64,000 nucleotides of DNA from Shimia sp040225985 (GTDB lineage: Bacteria > Pseudomonadota > Alphaproteobacteria > Rhodobacterales > Rhodobacteraceae), in contig NZ_JBBPEU010000010.1 of assembly GCF_040225985.1 (NCBI RefSeq), positions 62,001 to 126,000 on the forward strand, in the 5' to 3' direction. Positions within the stretch are counted from its first letter, which is position 1; every line of letters begins with the position of its first letter. The notes beneath the pieces were generated by a model. That model had not been told where the DNA came from and did not search any database. It saw only the letters and a program-made list of their open reading frames with translations. Positions 31,762 to 40,937 of this stretch are shown here, piece by piece. The translations under genes were made by a program, and so were the position numbers.

Positions 31762-34416
31762 TCACACCAGGCGCGGGTTCGGCTTGGCGCCGTCGATGTC
31801 ATATTTCTTGAGTGCCTTTTCGAGCACCGATTTGGTGATGCTGCCTTCGCGATACAGGTCCACCATGGCGGCAGCGGCGATGTGGTTTGCGTCCACCTCG
31901 AAGAACCGGCGCAGGTTGACGCGGCTGTCGCTGCGGCCAAACCCGTCGGTGCCCAGAACCGTGTACCGGCCCGGTACGCAAGACCGGATCTGCTCGGCGT
32001 AGTTCTTCATGTAATCGGTGGCGGCGATAACCGGACCCTTGGCTTTGCTCAACTGCTCGGCCACGAAAGAGGTTTTGGGCTCTTCCAGCGGGTTGAGGCG
32101 GTTGAAACGTGCCACGTCCTGACAATCGCGGGCCAGTTCGTTGAAGCTGGTCGCAGACCAGATCTCCGAAGTGACGCCGAAATCCTCTTCGAGCATCTCT
32201 GCGGCCTTGATCGCCTGCACAAGGATCGTACCCGATCCCATCAGGGTCACGTGCTTCTTGGTCGGTTTCTTAACCTCTTTGAAACGATAAAGCCCTTTGA
32301 TGATCTCCGCCTCGACGCCCATGGGCATGTCGGGGTGGGCATAGTTTTCGTTCATAAGCGTGAGGTAGAAGAACACGTCTTCCTGATCCTGATACATCCG
32401 CTTCAGACCATGCTGCACGATGACGGCGACTTCGTATTGGAAGGTCGGGTCATAGGTGATGCAGTTGGGGATGGTCCCGGCAAGGATATGGCTGTGGCCG
32501 TCCTCGTGCTGTAGACCCTCGCCGTTCAGCGTTGTCCGCCCGGCGGTCCCGCCCAGCATGAAACCACGTGCGCGGCTGTCGCCTGCGGCCCATGCCAGAT
32601 CGCCGATCCGCTGGAAGCCGAACATCGAATAGTAGATGAAGAACGGGATCATCGGCACGCCGTGATTGCTGTAGGCGGTTGCCGCCGCGATCCAGTCGGC
32701 CATGGCGCCGGCTTCGTTGATGCCTTCCTGAAGCACCTGACCGTTGACCGATTCTTTGTAATACATCATCTGATCGGCGTCTTCGGGGGTATAGTTCTGA
32801 CCCATCGGGTTGTAGATCCCGACCGAGCGGAACAGCCCTTCCATGCCGAAGGTGCGGCTTTCATCCGGCACGATCGGAACCACGTTCTTGCCGATCTGCT
32901 TGTCACGCAACAGCGTGGTCAGGATGCGGACAAAGGCCATGGTGGTCGAAATCTCGCGCTCGCCCGTGCCTTTGAGCTGGGCGTCGAATTTCTCGAGCGG
33001 CGGAATTTCAAGCTTGGGCGCGTCATGGAAGCGTTTGGGGAATTCCCCACCGAGCGCCTTACGACGGTCGGCCAGATACGCCTGTTGCGCGTTGTTCAGC
33101 TTGACGAAGGGCGCTTTGGGCAGGTCTTCGTCGCTTACCGGGATCTTGAAACGATCGCGGAAGGCACGCAGCTGATCCTCGGCCATTTTCTTTTGCTGGT
33201 GGGTGGTGTTTTGCCCCTCGCCAGCGGTGCCCATGCCATAGCCCTTGATGGTTTTCACCAGAAGGCAGGTGGGCGTGTTCTTGTTTTCAGTTGCCTTCTT
33301 GAAAGCGGTGTAGACCTTTTGCGGATCGTGGCCGCCGCGGTTGAGGCTCCAGATCTGCTCGTCCGTCCAATCTTCGACCAGAGCGGCGGTTTCCGGATAC
33401 TTGCCAAAGAAATGCTTGCGGATAAAAGCGCCGTCCTTGGATTTGAACGTCTGGTAGTCACCATCGACGGTTTCATCCATCAACTGGCGCAGCTTGCCGG
33501 AGGTGTCCTTCTCAAGAAGCTGGTCCCAGCCCTTGCCCCAAAGGAGCTTGATCACGTTCCAGCCCGCGCCGCGGAAGTCGCCTTCAAGTTCCTGAACGAT
33601 CTTGCCGTTGCCGCGGACCGGCCCGTCAAGACGCTGCAGGTTGCAGTTGATGACAAAAATCAGGTTGTCCAGACCTTCACGCACGGCAAGGTCGATCGCG
33701 CCGCGCGATTCCGGTTCGTCCATCTCGCCGTCGCCAAGGAAACACCAGACCTTGCGGTCGGCCATGTCAATATGACCGCGGTTGTGCATGTATTTCATGA
33801 ACCGCGCCTGATAGATCGCCATGAGTGGGCCGAGGCCCATAGAGACAGTGGGGAACTGCCAGTAGTCGGGCATCAGCCAGGGATGCGGATAAGAGGACAG
33901 ACCTTCGCCCGACACTTCCGAACGGAAGTTTTCAAGCTGTTCTTCGGTCAGGCGCCCTTCCATGAACGAGCGGGCATAGATACCGGGGATCACGTGGCCC
34001 TGGAAAAACACAAGGTCACCACCATGGATGGCAGATTTGCTGCGCCAGAAATGGTTTAACCCTATATCATACATCACCGCCGACGAGGCAAAGGACGCGA
34101 TATGTCCGCCGTATTCCGAAGATTCCTTGTTTCGACGCACCACCGTGGCCATGGCGTTCCAGCGGTTGATGGTGCGGATGCGCCATTCCATTTCCAGATC
34201 ACCCGGAAAATCCGCCTGATCGTCGGCCGGGATGGTGTTCTGGTAAGGGGTGGTTGCCGAGAATGGCAGGTTGGCCCCGGCGGCGCGCGCCTGCTGAACC
34301 GCTTTGTCCAACAAATAATGGGCCCGGTCGGCCCCGTCGCGGGCAATGACATCCTCGACGGCTTCTTGCCATTCGCGGCTTTCAATGGGGTCGATGTCTT
34401 CGAATTGGGTCGCCAT
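31762..34416 (-). CDS. aceE: Pyruvate dehydrogenase E1, homodimeric type
   Basis: 884 residues, as in the single-chain AceE family rather than the alpha/beta E1. The thiamine diphosphate motif GDGEMDEPESRGAIDLA ... NCNLQRLDGPVRGNG is intact, and the central PIVPDESRTFGMEGLFRS and SNHGVPMIPFFIYYSMFGFQR segments are typical. Decarboxylates pyruvate and acetylates lipoyl-E2. First gene of the operon; a palindromic operator candidate lies 45-58 bp upstream. Confidence 0.96.
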   Translation of the reverse strand: MATQFEDIDPIESREWQEAVEDVIARDGADRAHYLLDKAVQQARAAGANLPFSATTPYQNTIPADDQADFPGDLEMEWRIRTINRWNAMATVVRRNKESSEYGGHIASFASSAVMYDIGLNHFWRSKSAIHGGDLVFFQGHVIPGIYARSFMEGRLTEEQLENFRSEVSGEGLSSYPHPWLMPDYWQFPTVSMGLGPLMAIYQARFMKYMHNRGHIDMADRKVWCFLGDGEMDEPESRGAIDLAVREGLDNLIFVINCNLQRLDGPVRGNGKIVQELEGDFRGAGWNVIKLLWGKGWDQLLEKDTSGKLRQLMDETVDGDYQTFKSKDGAFIRKHFFGKYPETAALVEDWTDEQIWSLNRGGHDPQKVYTAFKKATENKNTPTCLLVKTIKGYGMGTAGEGQNTTHQQKKMAEDQLRAFRDRFKIPVSDEDLPKAPFVKLNNAQQAYLADRRKALGGEFPKRFHDAPKLEIPPLEKFDAQLKGTGEREISTTMAFVRILTTLLRDKQIGKNVVPIVPDESRTFGMEGLFRSVGIYNPMGQNYTPEDADQMMYYKESVNGQVLQEGINEAGAMADWIAAATAYSNHGVPMIPFFIYYSMFGFQRIGDLAWAAGDSRARGFMLGGTAGRTTLNGEGLQHEDGHSHILAGTIPNCITYDPTFQYEVAVIVQHGLKRMYQDQEDVFFYLTLMNENYAHPDMPMGVEAEIIKGLYRFKEVKKPTKKHVTLMGSGTILVQAIKAAEMLEEDFGVTSEIWSATSFNELARDCQDVARFNRLNPLEEPKTSFVAEQLSKAKGPVIAATDYMKNYAEQIRSCVPGRYTVLGTDGFGRSDSRVNLRRFFEVDANHIAAAAMVDLYREGSITKSVLEKALKKYDIDGAKPNPRLV

Positions 34417-34460
34417 GCGCAGCGTCCTCCTCCTGATTGACGTAGCGTTTCGGTCTTATA

Positions 34461-34474
34461 GTTTAATATTAAAC
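34461..34474. promoter_or_regulatory. Perfect 14-bp palindrome upstream of aceE
   Basis: GTTTAATATTAAAC, directly followed on the minus strand by TATAAG, a plausible -10. The palindrome would fall in the promoter spacer, the classic place for a repressor. The rest of the region from 34475 to 34691 shows nothing I can name. Confidence 0.5.
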
Positions 34475-34691
34475 CAATTGGGTAGTGTCGCTGCGTCATA
34501 TCAGCCATGCACCCAGTGGGAAACTCGTAGTTCTGGGTATTTCGGCCCTAAATGACAAAAAAGGTAAATAAACTTGTCCAGCCAAGGGTTTGCGATCCGC
34601 CCAAAGGGGCAGGGTCGCTGCCAAGGCAGCGCAAGGAGTATACAGAAGAGAGTTTGGGGAAAGGACCGAAGCCGCCAGAACTGAGTCGGCG

Positions 34692-35087
34692 CTAGCCGTC
34701 TACGTCGTCCATATCATACTGCCCCGACAGCATGCGGCGCACGATGGACCAGCCCAGACCGATGCCCAGCACCGCAGACAGCGCAAGAATGCCGATCCAT
34801 GTATTCAGGTCCGGATTTTCGAGGCTAAGCATCTTCCAATCATAAAGCACCCAGACAAGTGCGGCGACCACAGCCAGCACAAGGAACATGCCGAACCCGC
34901 CGATTGAGCGCAGCGTGGCGCGCAGGTAGATGATGTAGCCAATGGCCAGCAACAGCCCAAGCAGCACCGTCAGAGGGGTTTCGTCAACGTAATGGGCCAT
35001 CGACCAGCGAACATAATTCCACTCGGTCGGATTATAGGTCATCGCCAGCAGGATGAAGGCAAACAGCCAGCGCAGGAACAGCCCCAT
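34692..35087 (-). CDS. DUF6524-family small membrane protein
   Basis: 131 residues with about four helices: LFLRWLFAFILLAMTYNPTEWNYVRW, LTVLLGLLLAIGYIIYL, GGFGMFLVLAVVAALVWVLY and WIGILALSAVLGIGLGW. The opening FLRWLFAF ... YNPT ... NY is what I recall for DUF6524. Function unknown. TTGGAGAC positions the second of two consecutive ATGs (35087) best. Divergent from purA. Confidence 0.8.
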   Translation of the reverse strand: MGLFLRWLFAFILLAMTYNPTEWNYVRWSMAHYVDETPLTVLLGLLLAIGYIIYLRATLRSIGGFGMFLVLAVVAALVWVLYDWKMLSLENPDLNTWIGILALSAVLGIGLGWSIVRRMLSGQYDMDDVDG

Positions 35088-35223
35088 CATGTCTCCAATC
35101 AATTTTTCTCCAATGGTTTGCGAAAAATTGCGGCTTCTGTCCAGCCCTGCGGCACATTTGCGGTTTCGCGTCGCACGCAAGGTCGCTAAAAGGGCGCGGG
35201 TTTGACCTGTGAAAGGACCGGAT

Positions 35224-36537
35224 ATGGCAAACGTCGTCGTCGTTGGCGCCCAGTGGGGCGATGAAGGCAAAGGCAAGATCGTGGACTGGCTGAGCGAGCG
35301 CGCAGATGTGATCGCGCGCTTCCAGGGCGGGCACAATGCAGGCCATACGCTGGTTATTGACGGAAAGGTCTACAAGCTGCACGCGCTGCCTTCGGGCGTT
35401 GTGCGCGGCGGCAAGCTGTCGGTGATCGGGAATGGCGTCGTGCTGGATCCCTGGCACCTGATTAAGGAAATTGAAACCGTAGTGGCGCAAGGCGTCGATA
35501 TTTCGCCCGAAACGCTGATGATCGCTGAAAACACCCCGCTGATCCTGCCGATCCACGGCGAGCTGGACCGCGCGCGGGAAGAAGCGGCTTCGAAAGGCAC
35601 AAAGATCGGCACCACGGGCCGCGGCATCGGCCCCTGCTACGAGGACAAGGTCGGGCGTCGCGCCATCCGCGTGGCCGACCTTGCCGATGAGGCCACGCTG
35701 GTCGCGCGCGTAGACCGTGCGCTGCAACACCATGATCCGCTGCGCAAGGGTCTGGGCATCGAAGCGGTCGACCGCGACGCCCTGATCGCGCAGTTGAAAG
35801 AAGTTGCCCCCAAGATCCTGCCCTATGCAGCGCCGGTCTGGAAGGTGCTGAACGAAAAGCGCAAGGCGGGCAAACGCATTCTGTTCGAAGGGGCGCAGGG
35901 CGCACTGCTGGATATCGACTTTGGCACTTATCCCTTTGTGACCTCCTCCAACGTGATCGCGGGTCAGTCGGCCACCGGCGTTGGTATCGGCCCGAATGCG
36001 ATTGATTTCGTGCTGGGCATCGTCAAGGCCTATACCACCCGCGTGGGTGAAGGTCCGTTCCCGACCGAATTGCTGGGGCCGGATGGTGAACCCGATGCAG
36101 ACGGGCAGCGTCTGGGCGAGCGTGGGCACGAGTTTGGCACCACCACCGGCCGCAAGCGGCGTTGTGGCTGGTTCGACGCGGCACTGCTGCGCCAGACCTG
36201 TGCCACCTCGGGTGTGACCGGTATTGCCTTGACCAAGCTGGACGTGCTGGACGGGTTCGAGACGCTGAAAATCTGCGTCGGATATGAGCTGGACGGCGAA
36301 CGTCTTGATTACTTGCCGACCGCCGCCGATCAACAGGCGCGCTGCAAGCCGATTTACGAAGAAATGCCGGGCTGGAGCGAATCCACCGAAGGCGCGCGCA
36401 GCTGGGCCGAGCTTCCGGCGAATGCCATCAAATATGTGCGCCGCGTGGAAGAGTTGATTGATTGCCCGGTCGCGCTACTTTCAACGTCGCCAGAACGTGA
36501 CGACACGATCCTTGTGACGGACCCGTTCGCCGACTGA
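35224..36537 (+). CDS. purA: Adenylosuccinate synthetase
   Basis: 437 residues. GTP-binding loop VVGAQWGDEGKGKIVDWL, catalytic GGHNAGHTLV, IMP-binding GTTGRGIGPCYEDKVGRR, the FEGAQGALLDIDFGTYPFVTSSN block and the C-terminal TTTGRKRRCGWFD. Joins IMP and aspartate using GTP, the first committed step to AMP. GAAAGGACC precedes the ATG. Confidence 0.97.
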   Translation: MANVVVVGAQWGDEGKGKIVDWLSERADVIARFQGGHNAGHTLVIDGKVYKLHALPSGVVRGGKLSVIGNGVVLDPWHLIKEIETVVAQGVDISPETLMIAENTPLILPIHGELDRAREEAASKGTKIGTTGRGIGPCYEDKVGRRAIRVADLADEATLVARVDRALQHHDPLRKGLGIEAVDRDALIAQLKEVAPKILPYAAPVWKVLNEKRKAGKRILFEGAQGALLDIDFGTYPFVTSSNVIAGQSATGVGIGPNAIDFVLGIVKAYTTRVGEGPFPTELLGPDGEPDADGQRLGERGHEFGTTTGRKRRCGWFDAALLRQTCATSGVTGIALTKLDVLDGFETLKICVGYELDGERLDYLPTAADQQARCKPIYEEMPGWSESTEGARSWAELPANAIKYVRRVEELIDCPVALLSTSPERDDTILVTDPFAD

Positions 36538-36551
36538 CGAAGGAAAACAAG

Positions 36552-36794
36552 ATGGCTCTGAGCTACAAGGCAAGACGACGTTGGGCTCTGGTGGTGCTGT
36601 TGATCGGCATGCCGCTGTATCTGATCGTGGCGTGGGGCATCCTGAGCCGCCTTTCGCTGTGGCAATTGCCGACCGCTGTCGAGTTCATCATCTATGTCGT
36701 TGCCGGTTTGGCCTGGGTGTTCCCGCTCAAACCGATCTTCAAGGGGATTGGTCAGGCAGACCCCGAGGCCCCGCCGGAAGAGCAGGGTTTTTAA
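36552..36794 (+). CDS. DUF2842 small membrane protein
   Basis: 80 residues, two membrane helices (WALVVLLIGMPLYLIVAWGIL and AVEFIIYVVAGLAWVFPLKPIFKGIG) and a short proline/acidic tail. The PLKPIFxGIGQADP ending is typical of the alphaproteobacterial DUF2842 family, whose role is unknown. Starts 14 bp after purA and shares its transcript, which ends at the terminator 36801-36831. Confidence 0.9.
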   Translation: MALSYKARRRWALVVLLIGMPLYLIVAWGILSRLSLWQLPTAVEFIIYVVAGLAWVFPLKPIFKGIGQADPEAPPEEQGF

Positions 36795-36800
36795 AGCAAA

Positions 36801-36831
36801 ACGCGCCTCGTTCGAGGCGCGTTTCTTTTTT
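36801..36831 (+). terminator. Intrinsic terminator of purA-DUF2842
   Basis: Stem ACGCGCCTCG / CGAGGCGCGT followed by TTTCTTTTTT, 6 bp after the DUF2842 stop. Confidence 0.95.
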
Positions 36832-36840
36832 CAGATTTCG

Positions 36841-36899
36841 AAAAAATCGTCCCGCGAACAGGTGCTCTACTCAAGATGCACAACACCTGCCCGCGGGAC
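36841..36899 (-). terminator. Terminator of the acidic-protein gene
   Basis: On the minus strand a long interrupted stem (GTCCCGCGGG-CAGGTG / CACCTGTTCGCGGGAC) with a 19-nt loop is followed by GATTTTTTCG. It begins 10 bp after the stop at 36910. Confidence 0.8.
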
Positions 36900-36909
36900 A
36901 AAACCACCC

Positions 36910-39093
36910 TCAGCCGACAGCGCGGTCATCGGGTTTATAGCGGATCCGGTCAGACGCGGTGAAACGCCCACCTTCAAGCTTTTCGATCTTGTTGTCGCGC
37001 AGAAGCTGGCCAAAGCCGCGCAGGCTGTCTTCGCGGTTGAAGTTGTCTTCGTCCAGATCGCGGGCCAGGCGCATCACCATCGGACGCGAGAAGCGCGGAT
37101 GGCCCTCTACGAAGGTCAGGTAGGCGGCGGCCGCTTCGAGAATATCGTGCAGCGACCGGGCGCCGGTCTGTTCGACAAAGGCACCAAAGCTGTCTGCATC
37201 CTCGGGGGCGCCGACCGGGGCAGCAGGAGCGGCGGCAGGACGCTCCATCCGGTCGGCAGACGACACGCGGCGCGGGCGAACAGGATCGCGCCGGGTGCGG
37301 TCAGTCTGTGCGGGGCTTTCGGGCGCATCAATGCGCTGTTCCGCCACCAGTTTGAGCGGGGTCGCTTCGCGTGCAGCGGTGGCAGTGGCCGGGGCGCGGG
37401 GCCGTGCAGGCTTGGCAGGGGCTTCCGTTACCGGTTCCGGGTCGGAGGCGCGCTGCAAAGGCTGCACCACGCTGGCAAGGTCGTCGCGATAGGCGCTTGA
37501 ATCGTCTTCGTCCGATTTGGCGAGACCTTTCTCGGCCTTGGTCGCGGCCACGGCGGCACGCAGATGTGCAATCGCGCTGCGGCGGCGGCTGCCTTCGGGT
37601 TCGTCGAACTGCTGGTCCGCTTCGGCCAGAAGGCGCGAGACACCTTCCTCGGATGTGGGCGAGGCTTCGGCGAGATGCTCGAGACGGGGTTTGCGCAGCG
37701 GTTGCTCGGGTGCGTCCACTTCGACCGGGGTCTCGATGGCGTCAAGGCTGTCTGCCTCGATCGCAACCTCGGTGGCCGCCGGTTCCACCGGCTCGCCTTT
37801 CAGCTCGGCCTCGACAGCGGCGAGCTCGGCCAGAAGGTCGGCCTCGTCCTCGGGGGTCAGGCTGCTGGACGGGGCGGGGGCCTCCGGCAGGATCTCGGGC
37901 GCATCTTCTTCGTCGTCCTCGACCGGTTCCGCCTCGAGAAGCTGCCCCCGGGCCTTGGCCTCTTCGAAATCGGCTTTCTTCATGCGCAGGATACGGGCAC
38001 GGGGTTGGACCGGCGTAACCTCTTCTTCGTCTTCGGGCAGGTCCACGGCCACGTCGACCGGCGCGATCGGATCGACCAGCGTCAGAACATCGGCGTTCTC
38101 CTCGCGGTCCTGCACATCGCCCATGACGTTGTCGGCATGTTCGTCTTCCGAGAAATCTTCATCCTCGGGCAGGGCCTCGACACGCGAAACCACGGCGCGG
38201 ATGCGGCGCAGCTTGGCGGCGATGCTGTCTTCGTCGAATTGCGGATCTTCCTCGGCAGTTTCCGGCGCAAGGATTTCAGACGCGGTTTCGGCCTCGGCCT
38301 CGGCCGCGATCTCGAACTCTTCCGCATCCTCGACGGCGGTGTCGTCCAGGGCGGCTGCAATACGGGTCAGGTCAACCTCGGTTTCTGCGGCGATGTCACC
38401 GGCGACGATCTCGACCTCAGCCGTGTTCTCGGGGGCCGTCGCAGCCATGGCGTCTTCCATGGCAAGATCGGCAACCAGGTTCGAAACCGCGTCGTCAGAC
38501 ATGTCGTCTTCGGCAGGTGCGGGGGACTTGGCTTCTTCTACGACGGGGGTGTCTTCTGCCGCGCCAGCTTCGTCGGGGGCAGTGACCGCCTCGAGAATGG
38601 CATCGGTGACGTCTTCAACCTCTGGTTCGGCGGCTTCAGCTTCCGGTGCAACCTCGTCCGTATCGGCGGCCTCTTGCGTGTCGTCCGTTTCGGGGGGCTG
38701 GGTGATGTCGTCGGAGGCGGTGTCGGACGCCACGTCCTCGATGGCGTCTTCGGTCACAGCCGTAACAGGAGCATCCGTTGGGGTCGTCTCTGCCTCTGGC
38801 GCTGGCTCTTTGACCGGGGCCGGGGCCTCTGCCGTATCCTGGGCAGCACTCAGGACGATGGCGCCCTGATCGGTGCGGACCTGTACGCGGCGCGCGATTT
38901 CACGCTCGGCGATCCGGGCCAGCATTTCTGCATCCGGGGTCGGGGGCTCGGCGCCGAAATACCTGTCATCGGCAGCAAGGTCGCGGAAGTACTCCGCGAT
39001 GGATTTCATTGTATCGAACGAGTCGTCGAACCCTTCCAGGGTACAACTGAACGTCCCATAGGAGACTGTCAAAACTTTACTGTTTGTAACCAT
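36910..39093 (-). CDS. Large acidic, largely disordered protein of unknown function
   Basis: 727 residues in three parts. A compact N-terminus (1-75: NSKVLTVSYGTFSCTLEGFDD, FDTMKSIAEYFRDLAADDRYFG) looks folded. A very long central region, about 75-610, is rich in Asp, Glu, Ala, Thr and Val with short basic islands such as ARILRMKKADFEEAKARGQ. A C-terminal domain, about 625-727, is again folded (SFGAFVEQTGARSLHDILEAAAAYLTFVEGHPRFSRPMVMRLARDLDEDNFNREDSLRGFGQLLRDNKIEKLEGGRFTAS) and resembles a winged-helix-like or small alpha domain. No signal peptide or membrane helix. I recognise no family. ATG at 39093 opens the conserved-looking part. Confidence 0.85.
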   Translation of the reverse strand: MVTNSKVLTVSYGTFSCTLEGFDDSFDTMKSIAEYFRDLAADDRYFGAEPPTPDAEMLARIAEREIARRVQVRTDQGAIVLSAAQDTAEAPAPVKEPAPEAETTPTDAPVTAVTEDAIEDVASDTASDDITQPPETDDTQEAADTDEVAPEAEAAEPEVEDVTDAILEAVTAPDEAGAAEDTPVVEEAKSPAPAEDDMSDDAVSNLVADLAMEDAMAATAPENTAEVEIVAGDIAAETEVDLTRIAAALDDTAVEDAEEFEIAAEAEAETASEILAPETAEEDPQFDEDSIAAKLRRIRAVVSRVEALPEDEDFSEDEHADNVMGDVQDREENADVLTLVDPIAPVDVAVDLPEDEEEVTPVQPRARILRMKKADFEEAKARGQLLEAEPVEDDEEDAPEILPEAPAPSSSLTPEDEADLLAELAAVEAELKGEPVEPAATEVAIEADSLDAIETPVEVDAPEQPLRKPRLEHLAEASPTSEEGVSRLLAEADQQFDEPEGSRRRSAIAHLRAAVAATKAEKGLAKSDEDDSSAYRDDLASVVQPLQRASDPEPVTEAPAKPARPRAPATATAAREATPLKLVAEQRIDAPESPAQTDRTRRDPVRPRRVSSADRMERPAAAPAAPVGAPEDADSFGAFVEQTGARSLHDILEAAAAYLTFVEGHPRFSRPMVMRLARDLDEDNFNREDSLRGFGQLLRDNKIEKLEGGRFTASDRIRYKPDDRAVG

Positions 39094-39231
39094 CAGACGT
39101 GGGTCCTTTGCACTACTCGAGCTTCTGTTTACTACAATAGGCAAGACGAAAGCTGACCGATTCTGTGGAAGTCAGCGTATCATTTTGTGTCGCAAATGTG
39201 GCGGGTTTCCTGAAACGGGGTGAAATCTGGG

Positions 39232-39945
39232 ATGTCAGCGCGGATTGTTCACAGTTTGGAACCAGTGACGCTAATTGGCGCCGGAAACTTGGGAAAAGGC
39301 GACCTTGCTCTTTGCCGCGCGCTGGCGCCGACTCTGGTGGCGGCGGATGGCGGTGTCGGTCATTGTTTACCATATGGCATCATTCCCCGGTGCGTGATCG
39401 GGGATCTCGACTCTCTGAGCGACAATCATAGGGCAAACATTCCCGAAGACCGCCTCTGGCATATCGCAGAACAGGACAGCACGGATTTCGACAAGGCGCT
39501 GCGCCATATTGAGGCGCCGCTTGTCATCGGGGTCGGCTTCACGGGCGGGCGGATCGACCACCAGCTGTCCTGCTACAGCAGCCTTCTTGGGCATCCTGAC
39601 CGGCGCTGCCTGCTGCTGGGGGAAGAGGATGTCGTGTTTCTCTGTCCGCCGCAGTTCACGATAGACTTGTCAGCGGGCACGCGCTTGTCGCTGTTCCCGA
39701 TGGGGGCGGTACAGGGCACATCCGACGGGTTGGAATGGCCGATTGACGGACTGGCCCTTGCGCCGGAAGGGCGGATTGCCACCTCGAACCGCGCAACGGG
39801 CCCTGTCACGGTGACCGTCGACGCGCCGAACATGCTGGTGATCCTGCCGCACAGCTGTCTGGAAATCGCGGTCAGGGCACTTGTGGCGCCATCCGGCTCA
39901 TGGCCCGCTCGCGCAGCAGGACATACAACCCCGAGCAAATCGTAA
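39232..39945 (+). CDS. Thiamine diphosphokinase
   Basis: 237 residues. The catalytic N-terminal domain has VTLIGAGNLGKGDLALCRALAPTLVAADGG, CVIGDLDSLSD with the metal-binding Asp pair and QDSTDFDKALRHI, then GVGFTGGRIDHQLS, all signatures of TPK. The C-terminal beta domain (LSLFPMGAVQGTSDGLEWPIDG, TSNRATGPVTVTV) binds thiamine. Converts thiamine to thiamine diphosphate with ATP. ATG at 39232 is chosen over GTG at 39220. The last 24 codons overlap the DMT gene on the other strand. Confidence 0.92.
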   Translation: MSARIVHSLEPVTLIGAGNLGKGDLALCRALAPTLVAADGGVGHCLPYGIIPRCVIGDLDSLSDNHRANIPEDRLWHIAEQDSTDFDKALRHIEAPLVIGVGFTGGRIDHQLSCYSSLLGHPDRRCLLLGEEDVVFLCPPQFTIDLSAGTRLSLFPMGAVQGTSDGLEWPIDGLALAPEGRIATSNRATGPVTVTVDAPNMLVILPHSCLEIAVRALVAPSGSWPARAAGHTTPSKS

Positions 39946-40780
39946 TCATGATCCCGAGACTGGCCAGCGTGTCGGGCAGGTCTCCGAACATGGCCCAGCC
40001 CAGAAGAGTTGCAAAGGGAATTTCAAGATACTGCATCGGCGCCAGCGTCGCCGAGGGCGCATAGCGCAGGGACCACGTCATCAGTAGATGCGCGAGCGTG
40101 CCCAAGAGACCGATGAACACCATCAGCGTGGTTTCCAGCGGCGGTATCGCGACAAGAGTCAGTTCGGGCAGGGCAAGATGCGGCCCCAGCACAAGGAACG
40201 GGACCAGCAAAACGGTGGCCATCCCGCCACTAACCGCCTGCAGCGCAATCGGATCGGTTTCCTTGGCGATCTGGCGCGTGACCAGCATGAACAGCGAAAA
40301 TACCAATGCCACGACCAAGGGCAGGAAGGCGGGCCAGCCGACCTCGCTAAAGCTGGGCTGGATCACCAGAAGCGTGCCGGCAAAGCCGACGATACAGGCG
40401 ATCAGACGGCGCGCGCCGACCTCTTCGCCAAGGACGTATTTCCCGAGTAGCAGCATCAGGAAGGGCATGACAAAGGCAATCGCCACCGCATCGGCAAGGG
40501 GCAGATAGCGCAGGGCGGTGACCATGGCGGCAATGCCGGTAATGTGCAGCAGGGTGCGCAGCAGGGTCAGGCGCAGGGCGCGGCGCGACATGCGCACCGT
40601 GCGGCGCGTCATCCAGACCACGGGAAAAAGGATCGCCGCCTGTATCGCGAAACGCGCCAACACCAATTGCCCCAGCGGAACGGTTTGACCGATCAGTTTG
40701 ACCACCGCGTCGCCCAGTGGGGCGAGCACGCAGAAACCAAGCATCAGCGAAATGCCAAGAAGGGGACGATCATGGGTCAT
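39872..40780 (-). CDS. DMT-superfamily (EamA) transporter
   Basis: 302 residues with ten predicted helices in two EamA repeats (LLGISLMLGFCVLAPLGDAVVKLIG; LPLADAVAIAFVMPFLMLLLGKYVLGEEVGARR; ATLAPMQYLEIPFATLLGWAMFGDLP). Ends in RERAMSRMAPQVP. Exporter of unknown substrate. Its 3' end overlaps that of the thiamine diphosphokinase gene by 74 bp. Confidence 0.9.
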   Translation of the reverse strand: MTHDRPLLGISLMLGFCVLAPLGDAVVKLIGQTVPLGQLVLARFAIQAAILFPVVWMTRRTVRMSRRALRLTLLRTLLHITGIAAMVTALRYLPLADAVAIAFVMPFLMLLLGKYVLGEEVGARRLIACIVGFAGTLLVIQPSFSEVGWPAFLPLVVALVFSLFMLVTRQIAKETDPIALQAVSGGMATVLLVPFLVLGPHLALPELTLVAIPPLETTLMVFIGLLGTLAHLLMTWSLRYAPSATLAPMQYLEIPFATLLGWAMFGDLPDTLASLGIMITICSGLYVLLRERAMSRMAPQVP

Positions 40781-40850
40781 TCCGTGATGCTAGGCGCGAT
40801 TGTTTGTGTTGGCAATCATCTTATGCGTGTTTTTTCGAGGGATGCGCCGC

Positions 40851-40880
40851 AAAAAAACGGGCCGGTACAAGGACCGGCCC
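40851..40880 (-). terminator. Intrinsic terminator of the ABC importer operon
   Basis: On the minus strand GGGCCGGT / ACCGGCCC with a 6-nt loop is followed by GTTTTTTT, about 60 bp after the livF-type gene. Confidence 0.95.
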
Positions 40881-40937
40881 GACAGGGAGTGAGTCCGGCC
40901 TATGGATCAGTGCCGGACATCGGGGAAGGAGAGGGGA

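Noticed and set aside
28654..31811. Long plus-strand ORFs opposite lpd and aceF
   Set aside because: They mirror the Ala/Pro linkers and conserved domains of the real genes on the minus strand and have no homology-like motifs.
37517..39156. Long plus-strand ORFs opposite the acidic-protein gene
   Set aside because: They are serine- or glycine-rich mirror frames of the Asp/Glu/Ala-rich coding strand, without a ribosome site or recognisable domain.
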